64,000 nucleotides of DNA from Diphasiastrum complanatum (GCA_029204225.1 MU831543.1:250001-314000); one strand, 5' to 3'. Shown: positions 22,068 through 62,892, counted from the stretch's first letter. Translations and numbers: made by a program. The notes: a model not told the origin generated them from the letters alone.

Positions 22068-22461
22068 GCTTAGCATACCAACTCCTCATTTGATTTATAC
22101 ATGCTACTTATCGAATCAATCTATCTTCTTATTGCGTTCAACATCATGTCAGAATGTATGCTTCTCTGTAGCTACTTATAACTGATAGATCTCTTATTGT
22201 TTCGTGTGATCTATTGAATACTTCAATGTTGCAATATTCTTTACACTACTTTACACTCTGAAATTGTTTGACTACAAAATCACTTTAGTACTAATGATTC
22301 CAAAGTTATTTGCTTAAGGATTGAACGTGACTTGTGTCATTATAGCTTTGTTTAATTATTGATAGGCGTAGTCATGCATTAGGAAAGAAGGCTTATTCCG
22401 TTGTGCTCAATAGTTCGTTCATAGACTTTGAATTATCGAATCGTCCTTCCTTCTTCCAACA
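22068..22461 (-). repeat. Partial copia LTR (right arm / copy B)
   Basis: Ends CTTCCAACA at 22461 on the plus strand, the inverted LTR terminus, directly followed by RT sequence encoding LGEAHY on the minus strand. Inverted copy of 14824-15230, without its 37-bp tandem duplication. Confidence 0.7.
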
Positions 22462-24650
22462 TAATGAGCTTCGCCCAGATCTATCATGTCGAATTCTGAG
22501 GACAACATTCATTTCACATCTTTATTAGTTTGACACTATTGTTGAATAGCAATGTGTCATCCACGTACGAGGTAATGATAATAAAAAAATGTTGCGCTGA
22601 CTTGAATTAAACATTCAAATATGAAGTGCTTGGGTTATAACCATGATCGATAAAAAAAAGTGTTGATCCTCTACAACCAAGCTCTAGTAGATTGCTTCAA
22701 GTCGTAAAGTGCTCTATGGAGTTTACATACATGATTCTCCTTATCATTTATCGTCACAAGATATCATGTAGGTATCTTCTTAGATAACTCCATTCAGATA
22801 CGTTGTATGTACATCCATATGATGTATCTCCAGATTCTTTGCAGCAACATACGATAGTTACTAGAAGTCTGATTGAAGAATGATTTACTACCGGACTGAA
22901 AGTTTCACTATAGTCGATATTCAGGATTTGAAAAAATTCTCGTGCAACAAGTGGAACTTTCCTTCAATCAATACTTCCATCTGCTTTGTATTTTATCTTA
23001 AATACCCATTTGCAATCAACTACATTGTTGTTGGCAAGTAATTTGACAATAGTCCAATTTTGGTTTTTGATGAAAGATAAATATTTTCCATCCATAGCTT
23101 CTCTCCATGGATCGGAGTCTGACTGACTGAGTGCTTCTTTGACAATAGTCAGCTCTCAAATGAGATAAAAAACAAATTCATCAGTATATATGTTAGGTGG
23201 TTTGCAATCTCTTGTCGATCTTTTGGGAGATGAATGAGGCTGATAATCATTTTCTCGATCATATTGTTGTTGAGCTACAACATCTTCTTCTGATTCGTTC
23301 TTGATAAGTTTTCGCCTGAAGTTGATGAATTCGAACCTTCGATAGAAATGGTCAAATCAAAAATAGGAGTGTTGGATAGTTCGATTGTCTGAGCCTGTGA
23401 AGTCGATAAATTGATCCTAAATTGAGCCTGTGAAGGCTGATGAATAGCTTGGATTCAACAAAATCATACAACATATGAGTTCTATCTGAAGTGGTATAAC
23501 CAATGAAAATGGATTTGATATTGTGGGAGTCTAGGTGATCTCCTGTAATATCTGCACATAGGAGATTCGATAGTGAAGGTTTGGAGCCTATCCAAGTTTC
23601 ATAAGGTGATTTGTTTGAGAGCCCTTTAGTTGAGCATTTGTTTTGAATATATGCTACAGTGGAAACGGCTTTAGCCCAGAAGGATTTAGGAAGTTTCACG
23701 TGAGCAAGCATACTCTTAGCCGCGTCAACTAAAGGTTTGATTCTTTCTCTCAACAAGTCCATTCAACTGTGGTGAATAAGAAGCAATGAATTGTTGTTCA
23801 ATGTCTTTGCTACGGCAATACTCTTTGAATTCGGTTGAGATGTATTCTCCCCCATTGTCTTGACCTCAGTGCTTTACTTCTTCAATTTCGAGTTCTGCAT
23901 GCTCCTTGAATTGTCCGAAGAGGTTGAAAGCCTCCAACTCCTGCTTAAAGAAATAAACAGTTGTTCTTCTCAAAAAAAATTCTATAAAAGTAATAAAGTA
24001 CTTTTCACCAAGTAACGACAAAATTTGCATCGGGCCACATATATCTAAATGAATAATGTCTAGAATATCTTTTGTTGCATACTTATGAATCAATCTAAAT
24101 GGAATCCTAGTTTGCTTTCCAACAATGTAGTTGTGATAGACAGGGAGGTCGATCTTCTTGTCTAGATGATCGAGATCAAGTATTAAGGATTGTCTAAACA
24201 TGTTCAATATAAATGTATGATTCAAGTGCCCTGACCTATAGTGCCAAAGTAATGAATCAATCTATATAAGTATCCAAGCCTCTTTCGAGTGCAAGGATCT
24301 TATTCGTCCTATCAATAATTTGACATTGATCATATTCAAATTCTACCCTATGACATAGATTAGTAATTCGGCTTACTGATAATAGATTTTTCGACAGTTT
24401 AGAAACATACAAAACATTCAATAGTAACTTGAATTGGTCATGTTGGAACTTCAATCTTATAGCGCCTTCACCTGTGATAGTATGTGCACTATCATCGCCA
24501 AGATGAATGAATCTTCTTTGTATTGCAAGGCGTATAGGAATGAAAATGTTGCAATGACTGGTCATATGTTGAGTGGCTCCAAAATTGAAAAACCGAGCAT
24601 TATCAACTTGTGTTTTTTGATCTCTAATCATAAAGCTCCTTCATCCATGT
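22462..24650 (-). pseudogene. Copia pol pseudogene: protease, integrase, RT
   Basis: Minus strand, high to low coordinates: protease region (24631-24257; FGATQHMTSH replaces the catalytic DSGA, then LYVSKLSKNLLSVSRI); pre-integrase and integrase start (24225-23866; HLDICGPMQ); integrase end (23762-23352; PKSFWAKAVSTVAYIQN, PYETWIGSKPSL, FIGYTTSDRTHMLYDF); RT (23160-22462), ending at LGEAHY where it meets LTR sequence. The protease has lost its aspartate and several frameshifts interrupt pol. With gag at 25019-25420 and the PBS at 25424, this is most of one minus-strand element. Copy A lacks it by deletion. Confidence 0.87.
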
Positions 24651-25018
24651 CTTGAACTAGGAATTGACATATAACTGTAACTGCATTTGTCTGTTGATCT
24701 GACTACTTCTTGTTGGCGTTCTTCGCTTTCAATATCTTGAAATCCTTAATCTCATGATTATCATGGTTGCAATATTTATCAAACATCTTCTTCTTCGACT
24801 AGGGATTCGATAAGTGCTCTTGACTTTGTCTCGCTTTCTAATTCGATAAAAATTGTTTCAAGCCTTTTTTCTTCTAACATTTAGTGAAGTTTATTTACAT
24901 ATAGAGCATGTGATATTGAATTCGAAGAGTTGTCTGAGCTTCTTCGATTGTCTTCTTGCAGCAACATAGCGATTACTCTTGAGAGAGTTAAATCTGAGTG
25001 TGTCATTATGATCATCAC

Positions 25019-25420
25019 CTAGTTTTCGTATGTAGGTGGCAGACTCGATAGCAATGTCATAATTGTGTCTTGCTCGTCAATAGTTGATCCAACAACTGCC
25101 ATCTCCTGCAACAGATTCTTCAACTGGTTAACGTTATTCTGAAGCAAATCACTGGCAGATATCTTGAGTGAGAAGAATTTTCTTCTAAGATGCAACTTCG
25201 AAGTCACGTCTCTCACATCATATAGTGCGCTCATCAGGTTGTCCCATACTTCTTTTGAAGTTTGAGCTTCAGATACCAATTCACCTATCTACTATATTGA
25301 GAATGATTACGTGAAAGCTTTACCATCCTCCAGTTTCCATTTGGAGCCGGTTGTGTCGTCTTCAAGCTTCAATTCAATTCCTGTGACAACATCCCATAGT
25401 CTATTGGCAATTAGCAAATT
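25019..25420 (-). pseudogene. Copia gag fragment (copy B)
   Basis: Identical in predicted protein over 86 codons (25279-25019) to the copy A gag, with RDVTSKLHLRRKFFSLK and TIMTLLSSLPPTYEN. Here it is still linked to pol (24650 downward), with a short degenerate interval where the zinc knuckle should be. Confidence 0.82.
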
Positions 25421-25423
25421 AGT

Positions 25424-25435
25424 GCTCTAATACCA
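25424..25435 (-). other. Copia primer-binding site (copy B)
   Basis: Minus strand TGGTATTAGAGC next to the LTR terminus at 25436. Same one-mismatch PBS as at 1146-1157. Confidence 0.85.
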
Positions 25436-25834
25436 TGTTGGAAGTCTTAGAAGGAAAAGATGCTCAATAGAGAAATTGTTGTGTTTGATAGATGCACTAT
25501 CGGGCTCTACGGAATAATCTTTCTCTCGTTGTATGACTGCGCCTACTAAAATCAAACAAAACTATCGCAACTATCGCCACATTCGAGTCTAATTGATTCT
25601 AACATTGAAATCATCAAAATCTGTTAGATTGATTTTGTAGACAAACATAACTGAATAAAACATTGTTGTATCGAATATTACAGTATCAAATATAGCTAAT
25701 GTTTTGAAGTATTCAATAGTTTAGACAAAACTATAAGAGAACGTAATCAAATTGCAATTAAAAAAATAAGCATTTTGATTCTAACATAGTACTGAATGCG
25801 ATAATTCAGTAAGTAGCATGTACAAATCAAAAGA
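25436..25834 (-). repeat. Copia 5' LTR remnant (copy B)
   Basis: Counterpart of 1158-1556. It begins TGTTGGAAG at the PBS; the distal boundary is not resolvable. Confidence 0.6.
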
Positions 25835-28800
25835 ATCGTGAGCACAAAACAATAGAAAATGTAACAAAGTACTCGAAACTATCTCTAAGTATCTGATTGA
25901 CTCTATCTGACACTTCCGCTAATAAGCAGTAAGTGTTTCTAGCAATGCGCTATATTAATCTCCAAGATCAATAGCTAATGATCAATCTTAACCTAAAAAA
26001 TAATCAACAATTTATACTAGTTATGAATTCCATTTAGGCTTATCCAAATGACAGTTGAGGACAGCTATTGGTCGTAGATCACAATTCGAACTTAACCAAA
26101 TCGCATTGTCACTTATTTAATTGGGCTTCTCGAAAACTACATACAAAAACCATTAGGGCAAGTCATTAGCTTCACAACAAGTGGAAACAATTTTTGTTAA
26201 CATTCGATAGTTTTAACATCTTTGATATTGTTTGTCATTGTCGAACCCGATTGTTAGCCATTCCCGTGTATTCTTATAGACTATGAAAACTATCAGTCTG
26301 AAGAACTAGATAGATGAATGGAAGATTAAAGATCCGTTATGAGGATAAATCCAACACGTCTAACTGGTGTACTTCAAGATTAGCTACAACAACATATGAG
26401 AGTAAAAGTTTGATCGAAGCTTAGTTAGGTAAGGAAGACGAGTGTCATAGTCAAAATCCAACTGTTATCCCTGACAATAAGAGTTTATGACAAAATAGGC
26501 AATGTCAAAAAAATCAAACGTTGTTTTATTTTAGCCCCAATTTACCTAAAGAAATGTGATAAGGTGAAATTTTATCGGTTGTCAGGGCTTATGCCATACT
26601 TGTCTGTTTTTCCCTAGAATCAAGTGAGTATAATTGTAAGTATGTTTATTGGTATTAAATAGTTAAGTATTGGATGTTTCAAGGCGTATTTATTGTCTTG
26701 TTACTGGTTTTTTATGGTTAGTGTTGTGAGTAATCGCTTGTCAGCAGGCGACCATTTTCAGTAACCCATAATGCAATAATAAGTTCATTGATTGCAAGTA
26801 ATTGTTTACTTTTATTTTGACATCTTATATCTAGCATAGGTATTGTTTGCTTCATTAGGGTTACACTGTATTTTGTTATGGTGAAGTTCAATTATATATG
26901 CAGCTTGAGATTACAATGGCTATAAATAGGTAAAGTATTGATTACAAAATTAAAGAATGTACTCTACAATTAAAGAATTATTACAAGTAATGTTTAACAA
27001 TGTATGTTGTTTATGAAACATAAATCATCAATGTAACAAAATGATATTTTACAGGATTAGAGTTCTCAAAAATTCTCATTCACCTAGTTTGATTAGTCGT
27101 TTGACAAATTGTATTTCAAAGTACCGAGTGATTTCATTACACACATCAAATCATTATGTGTGTACAACCATTTGTAGTGTAAATGTTTTTTTGGTCCTAA
27201 GAAAATTGTAGAGCGGTGTACTCCTTAACCTTAAAAGCAATCTTACTCACCACTTTGTTATCCAATATTCTCAAAGATGGAAGTATTCTAGCAAATTGAT
27301 ATAGGTCATCCATGGATTCACAAACCACTTCATTCAAAATAGGACATAACTGAATGACTTAGACCCTCACACAAAGCATATCTAAGATCCTTGTGTCAAA
27401 TAAAATGGCAATTGAAATTAAGCAAATGACCATGTTGTTGTGATATAAATGGTGTAAACTTGTTAATATCATCCATTGACAAGAATCAAACATGTCAACA
27501 TGAAAGTTGCAAAACACATTGGAAGGTTTGTACCAATATTCTTTGATCCACTCCATGTACTTCCATCAAACATAATATCTTCAAATGTGTCATCAACTAA
27601 TTCTAATAATTCATATAATTTTTTTTCATAAAATGCAAGAACATCCAAACTTTCAAATACACAATTAACATAACATAAATGTAAGAGATACTTAGAAATA
27701 TTTCTCTTCACTTTTGGTTCAAATCTACATATCTCATTGACAATGACTTTCTTATTTGTTTCTTCTTTTTCCACCTATAAATAATGATGATATAAAGTCA
27801 GCTTATCAATTCGTTCTTTCGTAGCATTTTCAATAGCTTTCTTGTCATCCACTTGGCTATGCAGTTTGTAGGGATGGTATTTTTGTTTCTTATTTGTGCT
27901 TGCTTCACCACTTGACATATATGTTCACAGAGTGTTTGGATTAAAAGAACCACTACATTTGTTTGTAAGGACATTTTGACCAGCCATTGTAAAAAAAACT
28001 AGGCTTTTTTATTAAGCGTTCAATCATGGGAATAGCATCAGCATCACCTAGTGCAAAACAAGAGTTTCACAGAAGGATCTTAAAAAAATTCAATAACAAC
28101 ATCAATCATGTAGTTACTTGTGTAGAGAAAAGTAGTTTGTGTTCTTACCAATTCTGTGGCCAATTCACCTAGCCACATGAACAAAGCATTAAGTTGTGTT
28201 TGATGCGTAATTCTACGAAAAAACCTATCCAGATTGTTCATGATATACCATAATTCATGGTCAAACCTTATGACCAGGGAGTTGTTTCTATATTTCACTG
28301 AACCACATCTACATTTGAAGGAACGTCTTTTTCAATTCATAATCTTGGAGCGTGCCGAGGTACCTTGTTAAAGCCAATATCCAAATCTTATCTAATATGT
28401 GTCTAGGTCTCATTATTATAAGGGTGTCAAAGGCTATAAGTGTATCAAATAGAGGTCATTTATTAAGTGCAAAGGTTTTGTAGTCCTTTAGTTCTTTCTC
28501 ATTAGGTTTGCAAGAATGGTCCATAGCCCAATAAAGATGGTTGCATTGAAGCCAACTGTAGGAAGACTCCAACCTATGGGAGAATCTATTGGCTTTGCAT
28601 TCGATGGTTTTATTAAGTACCATGGGGACCTAACATTCATCAAAAGCATAGATGTAACTGTTACAAGACCAAACTTTTTACCCCCTATCATAGCCAAACA
28701 TGGATGAATTAAATGCCTCAATAAAATGTTACGATACAAATCACCATAATCATAAACCGATAGGAGTAGTTGTTACATGCCAACATGTCATGACAACAAA

Positions 28801-29230
28801 CCATAAAACTTAGTGAGGTGAGGAAGATAGGTGTCATTTAGCCGTTATCCTTGAAGAGTGTCAAAAATGCCGAAACGCGTAAGTAAAATGTTGATTGGCA
28901 TATGTCAACTTTGACCGGTCAACCAAAATGTCGATCGATGTGTGTCGATGCGACATATCCAAATGTCGATCGATATGGTGCCACTTAATTTGAAGCTCGT
29001 CACCTACCTAGTCCAAATCTTTAAGGACTGCCCATATTCCATCTATGTATTCGAATGATGGAGTAAACGTTAGGTTCAACTAGTGCCACTACAAAATCAC
29101 AACGAAACTTATGATGACTGCTTTCACAATTGATTACAACCACGATCTATCTTGTAAACATATTATTAGATTAGTCATTCATAAGCCTTATGAACTACAG
29201 ATTAATTCAATGCATGTATCTATTTGTATT
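25835..29230. other. Unassigned repeated sequence, includes the empty insertion site
   Basis: Counterpart of 1557-2829 plus 4135-6250. The 66-bp sequence that is duplicated in copy A occurs once, at about 27048-27113. A 101-codon minus-strand ORF (27774-27469) is intact here but broken in copy A. It contains KVIVNEICRFEPKVKR and FEDIMFDGSTW, and I do not recognise it. Confidence 0.5.
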
Positions 29231-29478
29231 GATTAACGACTTAAAATGGTAGCAACAGAGTGAGTCAAACATTAGACAGTCAAAGAGAGTGTGTGTGTGG
29301 TTGCCATAGCTATCACTATCGATTTGCATTCTACATTTAGTTGCATATACATTTTCATGTGCTCCTGCAAGCTACACTTATTGTTTTTGTGTTTGTCTAT
29401 GTAATCAATATATAATAGGCATAGTACATGCATGGAGGAAAATCATTAAGCCCTCCAGCTTTGACATTTTTTTTAGCA

Positions 29479-29490
29479 TGGTATCAGAGC
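29479..29490 (+). other. Copia primer-binding site TGGTATCAGAGC (copy B)
   Basis: Counterpart of 6498-6509, directly after an LTR end (TTTTAGCA). Confidence 0.9.
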
Positions 29491-29630
29491 GATGTGATAA
29501 TCAAAGCATGATTCTATCAATTTGATAGAATAATCGTGTTCTTGTTTTGATAGAATAACTAGATATCCACAGTCATCGATAGATCATTGCGATTGTCAAG
29601 TATTTGATTTAGAATCTAACGAACTTCCAT

Positions 29631-30256
29631 ATGGATTTACAAAGTAAGGTTGGTAGACAAGCTAGATGGATCCAACTATCTATGGAAATTCTACATGAGA
29701 ACAGTGTTGATGGCCAAGGAGTTGTAGGAGATCGTCACTGGCATCAAAGCTAAACCCGATGCAAAATGAACAAGCCGTTTCTAAATGGAAGCTAAAGAAT
29801 GGTAAAGCATTTGCTTCAATCATTCTAAACATTCTCAATCCTCAGATCGGTCACGTCAGTCAAGCCCAAACTTTACAAGAAATGTGGGACATACTTAGCA
29901 TTCTATATGAAGCGAGAGACGTGACTTCCAAGTTACACCTTAAAAGGAAAATTATCTCGCTCAAAATGTCTAATGGTGACTCTTTGCAGGCTCATATCAA
30001 CTAGTTCAAGACTCTCCTAGAGCAAATGGTGACTATCGGATCAGTCATCGATGATTCAGATACAATTATGACATTGCTTTCAAGTCTGCCATCTACATAC
30101 AAAATTGGGTGATAATTATATCGACACACTCAGATCTAACTCTAGCAAGAGTTATCATGATGTTGCTGCAAGAAGACATTCGCAGTCGGTACAAAACATC
30201 ATATTCTTCGAAATGCGATCAGAAGTGCTTCTCAAGATGGCCTCTCACACATTAGC
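29631..30256 (+). pseudogene. Copia gag pseudogene (copy B)
   Basis: Counterpart of 6650-7275 with the same stops. An extra 1-base deletion near 30104 removes the second open piece seen in copy A, so copy B is more degraded at this gene. Confidence 0.85.
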
Positions 30257-32085
30257 GATATGAAAAAACAGCAATAGTTCTAAAATTCTACTTCCACGAT
30301 CATGCTTCTAGCAGAAATTTCTCTTTTGTGGAAATAGCAAGAAGGGACCGATTTTCTGAACCTGACAAGTGTACCCATTGTAGATACCTCTTATTGTCCA
30401 GTGACATGAAACTTGTGTTTTCGCTTGCTGTCAGCGATCTCCAACAGCCTTGTTCGTTGTCCATTGACCTGAAAATTTGTGTTTGCAATGGTTCTTCTTG
30501 TCGTCCAGTGATCTCCAGAAAGCTTGTTTGCTTTCCAATGATTTCTAGCAGGATGCAACAAAAGATTTACAATCTTCCTTGCTGTCCAACGATCTCCAAA
30601 AAAAACCTTGTTTGTTGACCATTGATCTTCAACAATTTATAAGTAAGAAGGAATTGACAATCTCTCTTGCAGTCCAAAGATTTCCAACAGCATGCAGCTA
30701 TCTGGCAGTTTTATGCTTGAATTTATTTCAAATCTATTGAACAACTCCGCCTTCAGATAAGGTGGTGTTGCAACTCTGGAAAACCTCCTAAGAAAGATCT
30801 CTGGTTTGCTAGCCAGGTATCTTTTGTAGTCCTGCCTGTTTTCTTTGGGCTATCGTCCTCTGAATCATTTGGTTGCGTGTTGGATGATCAATCGTGACTC
30901 CTGTACTTCCCTTGCTCCTGCTGCTGCGCTGTTCTGTGGTCGTTTTCTGGAGGTTTTCTGCTCCGGGGCTGTTTACAGTACTCCTGTGCTGCGCTTTCTT
31001 ACTGGTAATCAGTTGCTGGCCCCGTTCCTTATTTTGCTTGCGCTCTATGCCTACAGTTTTTTGAGGCACTTTATGGCAAGGATGTAAATCATGCTAAAGT
31101 GGATAAGTTGGATTTGAGGGAGAATGTTATAATTATGCAAGCTAATATGATAGGCAAGAATGAACAACAAAGACAACCTAAAAGCTTATATTCTATGTCG
31201 GAATCAAGACGTTTTTAGGACCACTTGTTCAGAAAGGTGGTATCCTACATAATTTGCAACTTGTTTGATGTAATACCTTGAAAAAAATCTCATATTAGGA
31301 ATAATGATTAAAATATTTTCTCTTCTTGTCTACAACCCATAATATTTTCAATGTGAAATGGGTGTAAGGCTAATACATGGACATGTGGTTGAAAGAGAAT
31401 AGATTTATGTGGTCCATTGGAAAAAGATGGCCGATAAAAGATTTGTGTTATGAATCAAGGAAGATATTTTAGTTTAATAATCCACAGCGTGGTGGATAGG
31501 AACTTGCCTTGTGAGATTACCCACCCAGGTTCTAGTCGCCATATGCTTGTATCAATCCTTAGTTGCCCATTTCGGAACGGAATGCCAAAAAAATTTACGT
31601 TCCGTTTTAACAAAGGAATCTAGTTGTTGGGCAGGATGATCGTTTGGATGATTGTTTGACTGTCAGAGATGAATGCAATCATTTGCACAAGAGAGAACCT
31701 GCATGCGAACTATTTCTCAAAGTCTTAAGTGAGAAGTTCTGAAATTCCTGCCCTTCATTACGTGATTGCCCAGAGGAGTTCGTTCCCACTGCGCATAACA
31801 CGCTTCTCATTGATGATAGCCCAGAGAATAGCATCCTGAACCCAAGAGACAATGCCATTTTCCCAAACAGCATATGACTGCAGAAAAGATCGTTCCTCAA
31901 CTCTTGATTCAACTTTGTTCCTGGACTTGTAGATTCTAGCTTACGTGTTCCTGAATATGTTGCTAGGCATCGAATCGGGCAAGCGCCATTGGGCAAAGAG
32001 TCTCTATTGTAGATTGTATTCCCGTTGTTTCAGCGGAGCCGGACTTCTGTAGTGTGGATCCCGTTTTATTGTCCGTGGTGCCAGA
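30257..32085. other. Unassigned sequence with degenerate short repeats (copy B)
   Basis: Counterpart of 7276-9104, including the ~55-65 bp degenerate repeat near 30390-30700. No gene is recognised. Confidence 0.5.
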
Positions 32086-34293
32086 CCTGGTCGTAGAGGT
32101 GCCAGCAGTATCCTTAGTACCACACTCGATCTCGGAAGTAAGTTTCGGGACTTTGGTACCATACTTCGTGGAAGTAGCAGTATATCTAGCGTCCCTCAGT
32201 GTATTACAAAGAAGAAGGAAGTTCACGGTCAGTTTAACACATGTTTTTTTATTTTTAAGAAAACATTCCGACCCAGTACATTCCGGAACGTATGGAACAG
32301 ACGGAACGGAACGTTCCGACCCTTTTGGCTTCTAAGTATCAATCTCTCGTGTGCACTTGTGAATTAGTTGTTCCTCTTGGACGGAGTTCGAAAGCCGCCC
32401 TTCAAAGAGCTTGTTGATTGGACAAAAGTTTGAAGCTCTTCGTTCAGGGTTGTTTACGTTTTGACAAAGTTTGAAAGTTGCCCTTCGGGGTTGTCATTGC
32501 ATGGAAAAACTCTGAAGCGCGCTCTTTGGGGAATGATGCTTGTGCTTTGAGGCCAACTGCTCTCTCGGCTTGCCCTTCTAGCCTGCTGTTATGGGATGGT
32601 TTGCTTCACATTTTTCACTCCTTTTTCTCTTCTGAAAATAATAATGCTACACTTGCAAACTCTCTCTAACTGTCCAATACCTCAACTAACAGTGGAAGTA
32701 AGGCTTCTTGATGTGGAAATGCTACATTAGAATAATGTATGCTTTTGTGTAGAAGCAGAATTTTCCACCATTCCAGCAACTGTAATGGGTCTCAGCGACA
32801 GTAATGGCTCTCAACAATCATCACAGTGCAACAAAACAAGCATGTGCATACTGTGTATACCTTAAGAAAGTAATTATGTAGTTAAAAAAAACTATATACC
32901 TGCCGCTTTCTCGCACATAATCTTAGAAGTTTTCAACACAAGAACCCAAAGTACCAAATAACTATAGCTTGGTAAGATTGGCATGAACTTTTCTGTATCT
33001 CTCACAGTATGTACTTTAATAGATGGCTATGAGGGTATCTCTGCTGTGTTTTGAAGCAGACATGAACCTACTTGTAGCAAAGCTATTGTCACTGCTTGTA
33101 GTGAATTATGGTCTTAACTTCCCCCACTCACCCTACTATTGCAAAATTGATTATGACTCAAGGTTTGACAACCTGTACTACACTACAAACCTACCAGAGT
33201 CTTTAGCAATTATTTCAACGAGGTGATAGTCTCCATCGATCTGATGTTGAATTTTTGTTTTCTTAATATTTTTCAGATCTAGTTGCGGTTGACCTCATGA
33301 AAATACGACTAGTATAACCATTTCAGTATTAGCTCAAAAATCATCCATCAAAAGATAATGAAGGTCAACACTTGATACCAACCTGTCACTGATGGAACAG
33401 AAGGAAAAGAAGAGGTCACTCTTCATTGATGAACTTCATCCACTTATGAATTTCATGTTGTCAAGTTATAATACATTGAGAGTCGTAATTATAGTATTTC
33501 AAACAGAAAACCCTACAAAAGAAACATTCAAGAAATAAAATTCAAATACTTGCTTCAGATTTGCAAATCTTTTTCAAACTCTTTCAAGAAGCCAAAATCA
33601 AACAGATCTAAAAGCTCACAAGGAACAAGCTCTAGAGTTGATCACATTCGAATATCGGTGATTGATGTATATTTTCCTTTAGACATATAAAGGAGAACCT
33701 CCTCAGAGATAAGAAAGACCCTTTGGGCTTCAGTTAAAATGGTCAGATTTGTTACAATCAGATTCACCCATCTAAAAATTGGCCCTACCTGCACTAGGTA
33801 AGACAGCCTGAGATTCTACAACTCCCACTAGAGTTCTGGAAGGCATAGACATCCTTTTAGGGCCACTATGGAGCTAACCTTCGCAAAGCACAATATAGCA
33901 ATTTCCATATCATATCTTGGAACAAATAGGGCACCAGTTATTCTTGTTTTCTTCTCATCAGATTACTCTTTCCATAGCAGGAGATTATTCTCTACAGGAA
34001 TTCAAAAGATTACAAAGAGAAACATTGGCTCCCAGGTAATGTTCTACTCATTCAGTACGAATAAAACACGTCCCCTCAAATATTCCCCCTGACGACTGTA
34101 CAAAGCCAATGGACAAGATTGATTCACCTGATTATGCTACGCATAAAGGCCACAATGCTGTAGACTTACGATGGAAATCAATAGCCTAATAAGCCTTGAT
34201 GGAAAAGCAAAATGGTAAAGACAAACAAATATATCTGAGCATACAATGTATACTATAGATATTAGATATAGCATCATAGCAAGCTCCGGCTGA
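32086..34293. other. 3' flank of the RING-H2 gene, no other gene seen
   Basis: GGAACG/CGTTCC repeats occur near 32270-32325, paired with similar ones near 31575-31615, and may be the ends of an old hAT-like MITE. From about 32650 the sequence is unique-looking and A+T-rich. The part directly below 34294 must include the 3' UTR of the minus-strand gene; I could not place a poly(A) site. Confidence 0.45.
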
Positions 34294-61652
<27,359 letters not shown>

Positions 61653-62143
61653 AACTTGACAATGCAGAATGTTGTGCTACAATTCAGGATACTTACCAAT
61701 ACCTGATTAATGTTTGGCAGCTTCAAATTATTGGGTGCTGATATACAGAACCATAAGAATTGTGCTCTGAGTAACAGCTATAGACTTTGCGCTAAAAAAT
61801 TCTTCACAGGTCCCTATAAGGACAACATATTACATGAGGCACACAACTTCCCACTTAGAGTAGTAGATGTTTTTTCTTCATATTCTTCAAAGATAGAGTC
61901 TGAATTTATTTAAGCCATAAACAATGAGCAAAGAGTTTCCGAACCCAAGTGCCAACTTCTTCCTCAGATCGTAATGGCTATCTTTAGCACAAATCTTCAC
62001 AGTTAGCTGCCACACAATATTCAACCTGCACAACAGACTTCTATTAGAGAAGCAATGGCATCAACAACCATTGTCTGCATAACAACTGTCTCAATACACT
62101 GAAAGATAGTTTATTTCCAATTGATGATGGAATATTTTAGTCA
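61653..62143. other. Region upstream of the RING-H2 start codon
   Basis: Expected to contain 5' UTR and perhaps a 5' UTR intron: on the minus strand a GTAAGT lies about 40 nt before the ATG and a TTGTGCAG acceptor-like site lies near 62030. Neither can be confirmed without a transcript. Confidence 0.35.
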
Positions 62144-62884
62144 CTGTGTTGCAGCGGATCGCGATCCGCTGCAAAAACGTTCCGGATCGTGCGATCCGGA
62201 ACGTCAGTGATCCGCGACCCAGATCGCAATTTTTTTTTTGTGGAAAAAGTAGTAATGGCCAAATTTTTTTATTTTTTGAGTTTAATACTAACTAAATCAG
62301 TTTTGAATGGTGTTCTGATGCCAATGGTTTGCAGATCTACTGATTCTGTTTTCTGTTAGAAAATGATAGAAAGAGTTAGAAGGAGCCTTCCTTAGATTGG
62401 CAGGAATTGTATATTTCTTTTCGAATAGCTAAAACAGGGGGTTCGGGGGGCGGTAGCCCCCCGAGAAACAGGGGGTCTGGGGGGCGGTAGTGCCCCGGTG
62501 GGGGGTTTGGGGGGCAACGCCCCCCAACGGCAGGGTCCGCGGGCCCGATGGTAAGGCCTCTTCATGATTTGGCCTTCCAACTCCCCGAGTGAAAACACAC
62601 TTTTTGGTGTTTCGCACCCGAAACAGTCGGCAGACTACAAGGTTCAAATTTCTGAAACCATATGAAAATGCAGCCAATTTTCTTAAACCATCTACTGATG
62701 TCCAGATTTCTAATCAATGTAGCCCGCAGCCATCTGAAACCAAGCAACAGATATGCATAACAATTGCTTTTTTGATATCCTTTCACATGATACCCATATT
62801 GGCAACTATACCAAAAAAAAAAAATATCGCGTTCCGGGAAACCCTAATGGGAAATCCCGGAACGCAACGCGGACTGCAACCTTG
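62144..62884. mobile_element. hAT-type MITE, 741 bp, upstream of the RING-H2 gene
   Basis: Flanked by TTTAGTCA at 62136-62143 and 62885-62892. Ends are CTGTGTTGCAG and (inverted) CAAGGTTGCAG, agreeing at 8 of 11 positions including C1 and G5. Subterminal palindromes follow: GCGGATCGCGATCCGC on the left and TTCCGGGA/TCCCGGAA on the right. No transposase is present. The centre holds a G-rich tandem repeat. Confidence 0.85.
62436..62560. repeat. G-rich tandem repeat inside the MITE
   Basis: About three imperfect units of roughly 32 bp, each with the pattern CAGGGGGTCTGGGGGGCGGTAG or similar, followed by CCCCCC. Multiple runs of five or six G on the plus strand could form a G-quadruplex. The proline-rich translation on the minus strand is a by-product. 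Confidence 0.85.
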
Positions 62885-62892
62885 TTTAGTCA

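Larger units (their letters stand above)
20815..23560. repeat. Inverted duplication, right arm
   Basis: Reverse complement of the left arm (10043-16505 without its nested element). The left arm ends at the (CT)n tract; on this side copia homology simply continues to 24650, so the right arm is the more complete copy. Confidence 0.85.
21887..32085. repeat. Direct segmental duplication, copy B
   Basis: Counterpart of 1-9104. It keeps the 2392-bp pol segment deleted from copy A and lacks copy A's copia insertion, so it is closer to the ancestral state at both sites. A 4-bp difference near 26317 and scattered substitutions distinguish the copies. After 32085 the sequence is unrelated to that after 9104. 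Confidence 0.93.

Noticed and set aside
31570-32330. A hAT-like MITE bounded by GGAACG/CGTTCC repeats
   Set aside because: Subterminal-type motifs are present on both sides, but I could not find matching terminal repeats or an 8-bp target duplication.
61653-61700. A 5' UTR intron starting at GTAAGT about 40 nt before the ATG
   Set aside because: An intron that short is not plausible; without a transcript the motif cannot be assigned.
62392-62677. Proline-rich minus-strand ORFs
   Set aside because: They are by-products of the G-rich tandem repeat in the MITE.
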